Assembly (NCBI RefSeq): GCF_035918235.1
Contig: NZ_CP109485.1
Span: 62,001-126,000 of the forward strand
DNA from: Streptomyces sp. NBC_01445
GTDB taxonomy: Bacteria; Actinomycetota; Actinomycetes; Streptomycetales; Streptomycetaceae
Reading direction: 5' to 3'
DNA: 64,000 nt
Below are positions 53,837 to 62,584 of this stretch, piece by piece. The position numbers were made by a program, and so were the translations under genes. Under the pieces are notes generated by a model that saw nothing but the letters and a program-made list of their open reading frames with translations, was not told the origin of the DNA and did not search any database. Each line of letters begins with the position of its first letter. Within the stretch, counting starts at the first letter, position 1.

Positions 53837-54103
53837 GACAAACAGAACGGAGCAGCGAGGGACGTCAGCAGCACGCTGCAGATCTCGAACGTGGACGACC
53901 ACCAGCTCCCACCCGCTCCGGCCACAATCAGCGGAACGGAGGCCTTCACCTGGATCAGCCGCACCGCTCAGCCGTACGTCGCCTGCGCAGCCCGCGACCG
54001 GCACACGCATCGCCGACATGTTGAGGTGCCAGGGGCTGACAGGCCGCACCGGCCCGGCCGCTTTCGGGCATGTAACGCGGGGACCGCAGTACCCGGCGGC
54101 AGC

Positions 54104-54598
54104 CTAGCCCTCGAGCATGTCGGTGGTGTTGTACTGGTCGTGCCTGATCCGGAAGGCTTTCAACTCTTCGCGGCTGCGCTGTGAGTACTCCTCCACCTTC
54201 TCGAAGTACTCCTCCCTGGGAGCTCCCGGTGTGAAGAGCAGCAGAAACGACACGGGGTCGTCGCTGTCGTTCTGGAAAGCGTGGAGCCCGCCGGGCGGTA
54301 CGTAGAGGAAGTCTCCCTCGCCCCCTGTGACCCAGCGTTCGCCGTTGTAGAGCCGGACCTCGCCGGACAGGACGTAGAAGGACTCGGAGATCGTACGGTG
54401 GAAGTGTTCCCTGGCACCCATGGTCTTCGGCGCCATGTCGATCTTGTACAGGCCGAACTCGCCGTTGGTGTTCTCCCGCTTGGCCACATAGCTGATGTCG
54501 GTGCCGCCCGAGCCGGTGTCGGGCTGCGGGGGCGCAGGTCGGAACAGTGCGCTGGTCTGGCCCCTGTCTCCGAGGTAGCGGGGCTCTGGGTAGGACAT
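54104..54598 (-). CDS. Cupin-domain protein
   Basis: The protein has 164 residues. The cupin metal motif is HFHRTISESFYVLSGEV near residue 67-83 and the second motif PPGGLHAF near 107. It is a small single-domain cupin, possibly a dioxygenase, isomerase or sugar-binding protein. ATG 54598 follows AGGAAG on the minus strand. Divergent from an NTF2-fold gene. Confidence 0.82.
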   Translation of the reverse strand: MSYPEPRYLGDRGQTSALFRPAPPQPDTGSGGTDISYVAKRENTNGEFGLYKIDMAPKTMGAREHFHRTISESFYVLSGEVRLYNGERWVTGGEGDFLYVPPGGLHAFQNDSDDPVSFLLLFTPGAPREEYFEKVEEYSQRSREELKAFRIRHDQYNTTDMLEG

Positions 54599-54918
54599 GG
54601 CGACTTCCTAATTCGTGAGTGCTGATTGGACCCACGCTAGTGGCCGCTGCTGCGGCCAGAAGCGGCACGACAGGTACGGCAGCCCGACAGATGAATGAGG
54701 GAGCCAGGCCGACTCCGACCTATGGCGGGCGAGCGACGAAACGCGACACATGAGGTGACGGGATGCCGGTCGCGAGCCGGCCCCGGACTCGGAAGGAGCA
54801 GGCGTGCGACAGCCGTGCACCGAGATCGCATCCCGTCCTTGGGGGTGTTCGTTGGTCGTTGGGGCTGATCAACGAGGAGCCCCGTCGGCAGGCGGAACGG
54901 ATCTTTGAAGGAGACATC
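54599..54918. promoter_or_regulatory. Divergent intergenic region
   Basis: This 320-bp gap between the cupin and NTF2-like genes should hold both promoters. I see no clear -35/-10 pairs and no operator palindrome. An in-frame ATG at 54763 exists but its leader lacks coding character. Confidence 0.4.
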
Positions 54919-55419
54919 GTGAACCAAGCGGAAATGGTCGCGTTGTGGGAGCAGCACACGGCGTACGAGTTCGTCATCAAGGACGCCGACCTGGCAGTGA
55001 CCACGATGGTGGAGGACGCCAGCGTGATGCATCTTCCGACGATGAGCGGCGGTTTCGGCAAGAACTACCTGCGGGGTTACTACCGCGACATCTTCATTCC
55101 CGGCATTCCGCAGAACACCACCGCTGAGACGGTGGACCGGTCGGTGGGCAGCGATTTCCTCGTCGAGGAGACGATCATGCGGATGCCGCACGACCAGGAG
55201 ATCCCGTTCCTGCTGCCCGGACTCGCCCCGACCGGACGGACCGTCGAAGTGCCGCTGGTCGTGGTGGTGCAATTCCGCGACGGCCTGATGGAGAGCGAAC
55301 GGCTCTACTGGGACCAGGCCGCGGTGTTGACCCAGGTCGGTCTGCTCGCCGCCGAAGGCCTGCCCATGGCCGACTTCACCGAGGTCGCCCGGTTCCTGCG
55401 GGACAAGGCCACGTCCTGA
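54919..55419 (+). CDS. NTF2/SnoaL-like protein
   Basis: The protein is 166 residues from GTG 54919, set by GAAGGAG at 54909-54915. The alpha+beta cone fold is recognisable: LWEQHTAYEFVIKDADLAVTTMVEDASV at the start and repeated long strands (EVPLVVVVQFRDGLMESERLYWD). Family members are isomerases, cyclases or dehydratases, or lack enzymatic activity; no catalytic residues can be assigned. It may work with the divergent cupin and the RidA-like protein nearby. Confidence 0.75.
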   Translation: MNQAEMVALWEQHTAYEFVIKDADLAVTTMVEDASVMHLPTMSGGFGKNYLRGYYRDIFIPGIPQNTTAETVDRSVGSDFLVEETIMRMPHDQEIPFLLPGLAPTGRTVEVPLVVVVQFRDGLMESERLYWDQAAVLTQVGLLAAEGLPMADFTEVARFLRDKATS

Positions 55420-55526
55420 CCACACAGGTTGATCGCTCCAGAGCACCCGAACCAGCAACAGCCGACAGGGAATCGCCACAGATCTACGTCGGGTTCCCCA
55501 CACGTCTGGCGCCGCGTTCTCGCAGG

Positions 55527-55952
55527 TCACTGACTTCCGTCGGTGACCCATGGCTTCACGTCGAGACGCACGAGCGCGCCGATCTCCACCAACTGGTCCG
55601 GTAGCGCCAGGTCAGAGACACCCATGACCGTGCTGGTGGGCCGGTACTCCCCGAAGTACTCGGCGTGAAGGCGTGCCGTCGTGTCGAAGTTCTCCCGCAG
55701 GTTCCTCACCAGCACCGTGCTCTCCACGATTTGGCTGCGCTCGGCCCCGAAGTGCTTCAGCACCAGGTCCAGATTGGCCAGCGTGGTCTTGACCTGGAGC
55801 TCAAAGTCGCCGGCACCCACGAAGTTGCCGTCACGGTCATGGGACACCTGCCCAGACACGTACACCACGTCACCGACCTGGATTGCCTGGCTGTATCCGT
55901 AGAGCGACTCCCACGGCATACCAAAACCGAATCTCTGGGCCTGAACAGGCAT
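55527..55952 (-). CDS. RidA/YjgF-family protein
   Basis: The protein has 141 residues. GDVVYVSGQVSHDRDGN near 27-43 and a C-terminal RPTSTVMGVSDLALPDQLVEI follow the Rid fold. The Arg that binds the substrate carboxylate in canonical RidA (R-S-T pattern) is not evident here, so it probably belongs to a divergent Rid subgroup rather than an imine deaminase. Close to cupin and NTF2 genes. Confidence 0.82.
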   Translation of the reverse strand: MPVQAQRFGFGMPWESLYGYSQAIQVGDVVYVSGQVSHDRDGNFVGAGDFELQVKTTLANLDLVLKHFGAERSQIVESTVLVRNLRENFDTTARLHAEYFGEYRPTSTVMGVSDLALPDQLVEIGALVRLDVKPWVTDGSQ

Positions 55953-56389
55953 GACTCACTTCCTGGTGAGACGACGCATGGCGCTGCCAGTTACGGACAG
56001 TCCTCTTTCGAGGAAGAAGTTATGCCGTGATCGCTGAGGAAGGCCTGGGACATGCCGCGCACCAGGGCCGGGGCTTTCAGGCAGGCGTCATGCAGTGTTG
56101 GGGATCTCCGAAAGCAAGGAGCGCCAACACCTGCGGACCTTGGCCCACGATTCGGCGGTCACGTCCTGGTGCAACTGCCGTGCGGCGCTCCGCCTCTGAG
56201 GCCCAGGCATCGCGGCGTCGACGGCGGCCGCAACCGTACGGCGCTGGGCACGGGCGTCGGACTGCCGGTCCTCGCAGCGCGGTAGTCCTGGCCGGAATCG
56301 AGCAACGACAACGCACCCTCACTCGGCCGTCGCTCGCTCCCCTCCGGGTTGAGAGCAAGGGGGCTGAATCTGCATGGCAGACTCGGGCT
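55953..56389. other. Intergenic region without a supported gene
   Basis: Between the divergent RidA-like and hypothetical genes I see no frame with good start and codon bias; promoters for both genes are expected here. Confidence 0.4.
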
Positions 56390-56812
56390 GTGATCGGCAT
56401 CGACGAGTTCATGAGCGGCTGTCGGCCAGCGGTCCGGGGGCTGGTGGAGCAGTTCGGCAGCGCGGAGGCTGCGCTCGAATTCGACGCTGACCCACTGAGC
56501 GCAGTCGGCGTCCTGGACGGCTACGTGCAGAGGCTGCCACTCGACGAGTTCGAGGCGGAGGACTGGATTGCCCTGCACACAGACCTGTCCGCGTTCGTCA
56601 CGGTGGTGTTGCTGGAGACGTATGGTGGCGCCTGCCGGGCACGCCTGGACGATACTCTGCCGACGGGCTGGGAGCTGGTGATTGACGTCGTCGGCTCGGA
56701 CGCCCGGCACCGTGTGATCGCGCCGATGTCTTTGGTGTACGAGTATCTGGTGCCGGTCCCTCAGAGAATCCCTCGCCTGATGGAAGCCGTGGCCCACCAG
56801 GTGACTGGTTGA
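56390..56812 (+). CDS. Hypothetical protein
   Basis: The protein is 140 residues from GTG 56390; longer starts upstream add low-quality sequence. Acidic and alpha/beta, with LHTDLSAFVTVVLLETYGG near residue 65 and GWELVIDVVGSDARHRVIAP near 93. Not recognised. It faces the SET-domain gene convergently. Confidence 0.6.
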   Translation: MIGIDEFMSGCRPAVRGLVEQFGSAEAALEFDADPLSAVGVLDGYVQRLPLDEFEAEDWIALHTDLSAFVTVVLLETYGGACRARLDDTLPTGWELVIDVVGSDARHRVIAPMSLVYEYLVPVPQRIPRLMEAVAHQVTG

Positions 56813-56960
56813 GCCGTTGGCCGGCTGCACGGGGCGACTCGTTCTCGCGTACATCGGCTGTCCGCATGAGCGTGCGACTCCCCAACCCGCGTCGAAACGA
56901 CGTCGCGACTCACCCACACAGCCACCTGCCGAAGGCTTAGGCGTTGTTTCCTTTGGCTCC

Positions 56961-57500
56961 TTATGTGGTTGAAGCGATACGTGACAGGAGCGCTGGTACC
57001 CAGTGGTTGCCGTAGCGTGCCCGCAACTCCGGTAGCTTCCAGTCGTTGCCGGTGACGGTTCCTCGGCAGCTGGTCGGTGAGCCACAAGAGCATGCCAGGA
57101 CGAACTGCGAATCCCAGGTACTGGTGGCGTAGTCGCTGGTCAGTTCCTCATCCGGTGCGATGCTGTGACGGGCGAGAAGGGTGTACGGACCTTCCCACCA
57201 CAGGCTCGGGTCGCAGCCGTGGTTGCTGTATCCGATGGACTGCTCATTGCGGGGTGGAAGGACGAGATGCATGGTCTCGGTCACAGCGATGGTGTCGATG
57301 TAAGGGCGGCCCGGGTCAAGCCCGGCGGCGGCGAAGAGGTCTTGTAGTTCCTGGTGGGAGACCAGCCGGCCGCCCAGCCGGGCCACGACCGTTCCGGCTG
57401 CGATGGGCGCATTGGCGAACAAGCCCGAACCCGCAACGGGAGACGGACGGACTTCAGCGTGAGGGTGCAGCCAGCAAAGCGGGTCTGGTGTGGATGCCAT
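56961..57500 (-). CDS. SET-domain protein (putative protein methyltransferase)
   Basis: The protein is 179 residues from ATG 57500 (a longer frame upstream lacks similarity). The SET fold is marked by SPVAGSGLFANAPIAAGTVVARLGG near the N-terminus, NHGCDPSLWW near residue 103 (the SAM-binding NHxCxPN-like motif) and DEELTSDYATS near 125. A short post-SET Cys cluster (LACSCGSPTSCRG) follows. SET proteins methylate lysine in proteins; the substrate is unknown. Bacterial examples are uncommon but recurrent in Streptomyces. Confidence 0.82.
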   Translation of the reverse strand: MASTPDPLCWLHPHAEVRPSPVAGSGLFANAPIAAGTVVARLGGRLVSHQELQDLFAAAGLDPGRPYIDTIAVTETMHLVLPPRNEQSIGYSNHGCDPSLWWEGPYTLLARHSIAPDEELTSDYATSTWDSQFVLACSCGSPTSCRGTVTGNDWKLPELRARYGNHWVPALLSRIASTT

Positions 57501-57546
57501 TGGCCCATCGTGCCGTGTCACAGGTGGGGCATCAGTGCCTAGTGAG

Positions 57547-57726
57547 TCAGCGAAAGACGATGAGGGCCGCGGCAAGACCCACGAAGGCCAGGAAGTGTTC
57601 AGCCTTGCGTTCGTACCGTCGGTGCAGGCGGCGGCATCCGGCCAGCCAGGAGACTGTTCTCTCAACGACCCAACGGTGGCGTCCTAGGTGGGTGGACGGC
57701 TCAATTCCCTTACGGGCGATACGGTA
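57547..57726 (-). pseudogene. IS5-type transposase C-terminal fragment
   Basis: On the minus strand: GIRYRIARKGIEPSTHLGRH, then RWVVERTVSWLAGCRRLHRR and a tail ending in a TGA at 57547-57549. This is the last DDE Glu region (VVERT) of an IS5-type transposase. Everything upstream is lost at the junction with the next transposase. Confidence 0.8.
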
Positions 57727-57730
57727 GCGG

Positions 57731-58441
57731 ATGCCGATCCGCTACGTCGTCGACAACGGCGTCAAATGGCGGGCGCTACCGGCCGATTACCCTCCCTGGC
57801 AGACCGTCTACTACCACTTCGCGGCCTGGCACCGCCGCGGCGTCATCGCCTTCCTGCGCGACCAGCTCCGCCGACAGATCCGCACGGGCCAGGGACGATG
57901 CCCCTGGCCCGTGACGTTGATCCTCGACTCTCAGTCCGTCAAAGCGGCCGAGACAGTATCCAAGGCCACCCGCGGCTTCGACGCCGGGAAGAAGATCAAC
58001 GGACGCAAGAGACACATCGCCGTTGACACCCTCGGCCTGCCCGTGATGATCACGGTGACGCCCGCCGACACCACCGACCGCGACGCGGCCCGCGAACTCC
58101 TCTGGCGCCTGCGGGTCGTGCAACCCCAGATCACACAGGTCTGGGCCGACTCCGCCTACGCAGGCCAGCTCATCAACTGGTCCGGCGACTTCCTCAACAT
58201 GACCCTGAAAACGGTCTCCCGGCCCCGCGGCGCGAAAGGCTTCGTGCTCCTGCCCCGCCGCTGGAGAGTCGAACGCACTCTCGGCTGGATCATGAAGGCC
58301 CGGCGCAACGTCCGCGACTACGAACGTCTGCCACAACATTCCGAAGCCCACCTGACCTGGGCACTCATCACCCTGATGACCCGGAGGATCACCCGCAGCG
58401 GTCCTCGCAAGGGCTGGTCGAAAAAGGACTCAACGGCATAA
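57731..58441 (+). pseudogene. 5'-truncated IS5-type transposase
   Basis: The frame begins PIRYVVDNGVKWRALPADYP, lacking the usual 30-40 N-terminal residues. DDE residues are present: LILDSQSVKAA, VWADSAYAG and RRWRVERTLGWIMKARRN. It abuts the opposite-strand fragment of a different transposase, so one element probably inserted into or recombined with the other. A shortened protein might be made but full activity is doubtful. Confidence 0.82.
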
Positions 58442-58472
58442 GAGCTCGCAGAGGATGCTTGGGCCTGAAGAG

Positions 58473-58498
58473 CGGCAGCACCACCTCGGGTGCTGCCG
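58473..58498. terminator. Perfect 10-bp hairpin after the transposase remnant
   Basis: CGGCAGCACC pairs with GGTGCTGCCG around a six-base loop and is followed by AAAAATA on the plus strand. It may terminate transcription or block read-through into or out of the insertion. Confidence 0.45.
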
Positions 58499-58542
58499 AA
58501 AAATAGATCGCCAGGGCGGACCAGGCCTCCTACCGTTCCGCC

Positions 58543-58920
58543 ATGCAGATCGTTGTGACGCTGGACTGTGTCGACACCGAAGCGCAAGCCAACTTCTGGC
58601 TCGCCGCGCTCGCCCCGCTGGACTACCGGCGCGGCTTCCACGGACCTCCCTACCTAAGCCTGGTCGGGCCCGCTCCTGCACCAACCCTTCTCCTGCAGCA
58701 CGTCCCAGAACCAAAGCAGGGCAAGAACCGCATGCACCTTGACCTCGACTTTGGCACCGCAGAACTGGTGTCCGAGGTCAATCGCCTCGAACGGCTCGGC
58801 GCTGCGAGGCTCTCTGAAGAACTCAGCGAACACGGCTTTCGCTGGATCGTCGTTGCCGACCCGGAGGGCAACGAGTTCTGCGTATTCAATCCCCCGAACA
58901 GCACCAACGTTGCGGAGTAG
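58543..58920 (+). CDS. VOC-family (glyoxalase-like) protein
   Basis: The protein has 125 residues with the vicinal-oxygen-chelate pattern: VTLDCVDTEAQANFWLAAL at the start, HLDLDF near residue 66, and FRWIVVADPEGNEFCVF near 100-116, where the His/Glu metal ligands are expected. Members include lyases, dioxygenases and antibiotic-binding proteins. A specific role cannot be given. Confidence 0.82.
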   Translation: MQIVVTLDCVDTEAQANFWLAALAPLDYRRGFHGPPYLSLVGPAPAPTLLLQHVPEPKQGKNRMHLDLDFGTAELVSEVNRLERLGAARLSEELSEHGFRWIVVADPEGNEFCVFNPPNSTNVAE

Positions 58921-59184
58921 TTATGAGGTCGGGCTGAGGTTCCACCATGGCCTGGGAAGCCTGTTCATCCGTCGATCCCCGACCCTTGCAGATCGTCTGG
59001 GCCTCTAGCGCCGGTATCCCGCCTTTCCAGACACTCACTTAGAAGCCGTATCTCAACCGATCATGGAACGTGTGGGTCGAACGGTTTTCCCGTCGGGGTG
59101 ATCTTCCCGTTGTACGTGCATGAAGACAGGGCCTCTCGGTAGCTCGGGGATGCGAATCTAACCGAGCAGTGCCGGGAGGCCCTG

Positions 59185-60105
59185 GTGTCGTTGTTGTACG
59201 CGTCCGAGCCCGTTCAGTTCAACTCGGCTGCTCCATCGTGTGATTGCCTCGCGCATGTGTACGGCAACGCGGCCGACCATCCGGACCGGGAACGCCGGTA
59301 TCCCTCGGACATGTCGGACGCGGAGTGGGCGGCCGTCCGGCCGCTGTTGCCGGTGCCGGCCTGGCTCCAGGGCCGGGGCGGGCAGCCCGAGGGCTACTGT
59401 CATCGACAGATGCTGGACGCCGTCCGTTATCTGGTCGCGGGCGGGATCTCCTGGCGGGCGATGCCCGTGGACTTCCCTGATTGGGGCCGGGTTTACGCCT
59501 TCTTCCGCCGCTGGCGCGAGCACGGGCTGATCGCAGAGTTCCACGATCGGCTGCGCGGACGGGTGCGTGAGCGGGAGGGCCGTGAGGCGGAGCCGACGGC
59601 GGGGATCATCGATGCGCAGTCGGTGAAGGCCGCGGCCTCGGTGCCGTCCGTCTCGCGCGGCTGGGACGGCGGGAAGAAGGTGGGCGGCCGCAAGCGGCAC
59701 ATCGTGACCGACTGCCTCGGTCTGCTCCTGGTCGTCGCGGTGACCGCCGCGAACGTCGGGGACCGGGATGCCGCGGTGGGCCTGCTGCAGCGGCTGCGCC
59801 GCCTGCACCGTGACATCTGCCTGGTCTGGGCAGACGGCGGTTACACCGGCGGCCTGGTCGACTGGTGCCGGCAGAAACTCGCGCTCACCCTTCAGGTCGT
59901 CAAGCGCACCGACGACACCACGGGCTTCGTGGTGCTGCCGCGCAGGTGGGTGGTGGAGCGCACGTTCGCGTGGTTGATGCATTCGCGCCGGCTGGCCCGG
60001 GACTACGAGACGTTGCCGGCCAGCAGCGAGGCGATGATCCGGTGGTCGATGGTCACGCGGATGGGGCGGCGTCTGGCACGGCCATGGGCCGCCGGGCGGC
60101 GCTGA
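59185..60105 (+). CDS. IS5-family transposase
   Basis: The protein is 306 residues from GTG 59185, placed by GGGAGG at 59174-59179. The N-terminal domain has DMSDAEWAAVRPLLPVP near 42, then DDE catalytic residues: IIDAQSVKAA, LVWADGGYTGG and RRWVVERTFAWLMHSRRL. Length and motifs are complete, so it is probably active. Confidence 0.9.
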   Translation: MSLLYASEPVQFNSAAPSCDCLAHVYGNAADHPDRERRYPSDMSDAEWAAVRPLLPVPAWLQGRGGQPEGYCHRQMLDAVRYLVAGGISWRAMPVDFPDWGRVYAFFRRWREHGLIAEFHDRLRGRVREREGREAEPTAGIIDAQSVKAAASVPSVSRGWDGGKKVGGRKRHIVTDCLGLLLVVAVTAANVGDRDAAVGLLQRLRRLHRDICLVWADGGYTGGLVDWCRQKLALTLQVVKRTDDTTGFVVLPRRWVVERTFAWLMHSRRLARDYETLPASSEAMIRWSMVTRMGRRLARPWAAGRR

Positions 60106-60580
60106 ACATCCCCGACGTCTCCTGCACGAGCCACCCGCGCTCCGCCAGGCGCCTGGCCTTCGAGCGCACCCCTTCGACCTTCGCCGACGTCGTTTGAAGG
60201 CCCAGCTCCACCGTGATTTCCTTGGCCTTCAGCGGTCCTTGGCCCGCTGGCTGCCGCTCGTCGAGCACGCCCAGGATCCGCTGGTAGTCCGGCGCCAGCA
60301 CCGTCACCGGCAACCCTTCGCGCCAAGGTGGCACGATCGAGCCCGGCACGGGCGAGGGCACGGTTTCCTGCTCCGCCTCGGCCTCGGTCACGGCGGTGGT
60401 CTCCGCAGCCGAGGCTGCCAGGGCCTCGACCAGCTCTTCCCGCGCGATCACCCGCCGGTCCAGATCGATCTCGGCAGCCTCCAACACCCCAGACAACCGG
60501 GCGACTTCCTCCCGCAGCCCTTCCACCCGCACCCGGGCAGCCGTCTCCCGCTCCTCCAGCATTCCCAGCACCGACGTCAT
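60053..60580 (-). CDS. Passenger gene: coiled-coil/winged-helix protein
   Basis: The protein is 175 residues from ATG 60580 (GAGGGG upstream; ATG 60598 possible). An N-terminal coiled coil (LEERETAARVRVEGLREEVARL) is followed by an acidic linker and a C-terminal winged-helix region (KAKEITVELGLQ to VRSKARRLAERGWLVQ). It probably binds DNA. It lies inside the IS ends and overlaps the transposase gene tail by 53 bp. Confidence 0.65.
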   Translation of the reverse strand: MTSVLGMLEERETAARVRVEGLREEVARLSGVLEAAEIDLDRRVIAREELVEALAASAAETTAVTEAEAEQETVPSPVPGSIVPPWREGLPVTVLAPDYQRILGVLDERQPAGQGPLKAKEITVELGLQTTSAKVEGVRSKARRLAERGWLVQETSGMFSAARRPMAVPDAAPSA

Positions 60581-60712
60581 CGCGCACCCCTCGCTCACGG
60601 AGCGGAAACAAGACGCCGGATGCCTCCCTCATTCCGAGCGACACCATGCCTGACCAGCAGAAATCAAGCGATCCTGTTCGGTTGAGATACGGCTTCTTAG
60701 GGGCGCAGATGG

Positions 60713-60850
60713 TCAGTGGTTGAGGCTGGCGACGTAGGCGGGAGCCAGGGCGCGGATACGGCTCTGTGGGACGTCTCCGGCGAGGGCTGCAACGGCGAGC
60801 TCAGTGCCTGGGGTGGCGGCCGCGCCGAACAGAGCGTGCAGGAGTTCACC
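60713..60850 (-). pseudogene. Small C-terminal gene fragment
   Basis: The minus-strand frame GELLHALFGAAATPGTELAV and onward to APAYVASLNH looks like the end of a real protein, cut at its 5' side near the dispersed repeat at 60861. Family not recognised. Confidence 0.35.
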
Positions 60851-60860
60851 CGGCCCCCTC

Positions 60861-60915
60861 CTGCACCACACAAACTTCGATGGCACGCACTCAAGGTTCA
60901 CTGTCACAGGACAGC
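60861..60915 (+). repeat. Dispersed 50-60-nt repeat, copy B
   Basis: Similar to 53775-53836 (CCTGCACCACACAAACTTCG, AGGTTCACTGTCAC). It lies at the break of a gene fragment. Function unknown. Confidence 0.5.
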
Positions 60916-61030
60916 TGTGCCGCTGGCCCTGTGCAATGACGAGACAGCCAGCTTGGGCGCTCGCTTTTCCGCTAGCGCAAAGCCCGTCTGAATAGGTAGC
61001 TACTCGCACCGCGGACCTCTGCCGGCCGCG

Positions 61031-61651
61031 CTACCTGACGCGCGTCACCGTCACCACGGCGTGCCGGGTCGTCCCCGCGAGAACCTCCACCACGAGACCG
61101 CGGCTGGTCGTCACGTAGGCCTCGCCGGCCGACGTCCGCGCCCCGCGCCCCGGGCCTGCGGCGAGGACGTGTCGGGCGATTTCCGCAGCGACGGGAGCTG
61201 TCAGCGCCTGCGACAGCACGCGGCTGCCGTCCGGCAGCCGGACCGCCACACGATGGGGCCGGGATGCCGGGCCGATGTAGCCGACGACGTCGGCGTCGAC
61301 GGTGTCCGAGTGCCGCACCTTCTTCCAGATCCGCCCGGCCCGGTACGGGGACGTGGCGCGCTTACAGACGACACCCTCAATGCCCTAGGCCTGAAGCGTG
61401 TCGTACCAGAGCTGCGCGACGTCCGGATCATCTGTCGCGGGTACGGCCTGGATCGGGGGCAACACGTCGTGGAGCAGGTCGAGCAGGAGAGCGCGCCGCT
61501 CGGTGTACGGGCGGCTGCAGACGTCGCCGAGTTCGGGGTGGGCGAGGAGGTCCCACACGGAAGCGCGCGGGTTCGCGGAATCCTGAAGCGCGAACGAGTC
61601 GAACTTGCACTGAACTTCGGCATCTTGCTGGCTTGGTGGGCGGGTTGTCAC
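61031..61651 (-). pseudogene. ATP-dependent DNA ligase C-terminal fragment with internal stop (copy 2)
   Basis: Minus strand: AEVQCKFDSFALQDSANPRA, then ASVWDLLAHPELGDVCSRPY to YDTLQA, a TAG at about 61387 where copy 1 has CAG, and on through GRIWKKVRHSDTVDADVVGY to VTRVR. Unlike copy 1 it has no frameshift, so the two copies decayed independently. It includes slightly more upstream sequence. Confidence 0.8.
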
Positions 61652-61756
61652 CTCAGAACGGTGCCGAGCGCGGGGATGTCGGAGGGGTCAGATCAGTGCG
61701 GGCGCGCACGAGCTGCGCCCACTCCCGCACGCCGATCGACGGCTCCGGCCGATCGA

Positions 61757-62443
61757 TCAGTGCCGCTTCCCGGTCTCGCGGGAGCTGACGCCATGGCTGG
61801 CGCGGCGCATCGCCTCGTACAGGGCGGCGTCCTGCGGCGGGTCCGGGAGCGGTCCGCGGGATGGGGCCTGGAAGGACTGGATCATCCACGCCACGACGCG
61901 GCGCCAGGCGTCCGGCGCGGCGTCGCCGGTGGCGCTGAGGACGCCGGCGTTGGCCATCAGCAGCAGGACGAGATCCCGGCTGGTGAAGTCCTCGCGGAGC
62001 TGCCCGCTGTCCTTGGCGCGGCCGATGAGTTCGAGGAAGCCCTGGTACGCCTGGGCACGGAGCGCTTCCAGTTCCTGGGCGTCGGAGAAGCTCATGGTCA
62101 GGATGTCGGCGAAGCCGCGGTCGGCGGCCTGCATCGCGCAGACCTCCTGGATGTAGCCGGTGAAGCCGTCCCAGGGGTCCGGGGCCGCCAGGGCGTCGGC
62201 GGTGGCCCGCGCGTATACCTCCATGCGGTCCGCGAAGACCGCGACGACGAGCTCCTCCTTGCCGGGAAAGTGACGGAAGAGGGTGGCGATCCCCACCCCG
62301 GCCTGCCGCGCGACCGAGGCCATCGACGCGTTCAGTCCGTGGCACCCGAACACCGTGCGCGCGGCGGCGATGATCCGCCCCCGGTTGCGCTCCGCGTCGC
62401 TGCGCTTGGGCGGGGCTGCGGAGTCGGGGTCTCGGGAGGTCAT
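61757..62443 (-). CDS. TetR-family transcriptional regulator
   Basis: The protein has 228 residues. The N-terminal HTH (about 20-65) reads RGRIIAAARTVFGCHGLNAS followed by VARQAGVGIATLFRHFPGKEEL, the TetR pattern. The ligand domain is unremarkable. It is divergent from the SDR gene and separated by clear GGATAG/CTATCC repeats, so it probably represses both. Confidence 0.9.
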   Translation of the reverse strand: MTSRDPDSAAPPKRSDAERNRGRIIAAARTVFGCHGLNASMASVARQAGVGIATLFRHFPGKEELVVAVFADRMEVYARATADALAAPDPWDGFTGYIQEVCAMQAADRGFADILTMSFSDAQELEALRAQAYQGFLELIGRAKDSGQLREDFTSRDLVLLLMANAGVLSATGDAAPDAWRRVVAWMIQSFQAPSRGPLPDPPQDAALYEAMRRASHGVSSRETGKRH

Positions 62444-62467
62444 GCCCGTCAGGCTAGCAAAACGGAA

Positions 62468-62549
62468 GGCCCTATCCGATTACCGTGTTACCGTCGATCG
62501 TGAACCGGATAGGGCTTTCCGGATCGATCCGAAACGGATAGCCCTATCC
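62468..62549. promoter_or_regulatory. TetR operator repeats
   Basis: GGCCCTATCCGAT (62468-62480), ACCGGATAGGGCT (62503-62515), the palindrome CGGATCGATCCG (62519-62530) and GGATAGCCCTATCC (62536-62549) alternate across the divergent gap between the TetR-family and SDR genes. The arrangement suggests at least two dimer sites. Confidence 0.75.
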
Positions 62550-62584
62550 ATCTCCATCATGTCCACCTTCACGAAAGGCCCCTC

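Larger units (their letters stand above)
59041..60697 (+). mobile_element. IS5-type insertion element carrying a passenger gene
   Basis: AGAAGCCGTATCTCAACCGA at 59041-59060 is exactly inverted at 60678-60697. The flanking CTTAG occurs on both sides and allows a 3- to 5-bp target duplication (TTA or TTAG). The element is about 1.66 kb, long for IS5 because it contains, besides the transposase, an opposite-strand gene (60053-60580) that overlaps the transposase 3' end. Both genes look intact. Confidence 0.82.

Noticed and set aside
53783..54049. Minus-strand frame after the phosphatase gene
   Set aside because: No similarity or ribosome-binding site; overlaps the dispersed repeat and lacks coding bias.
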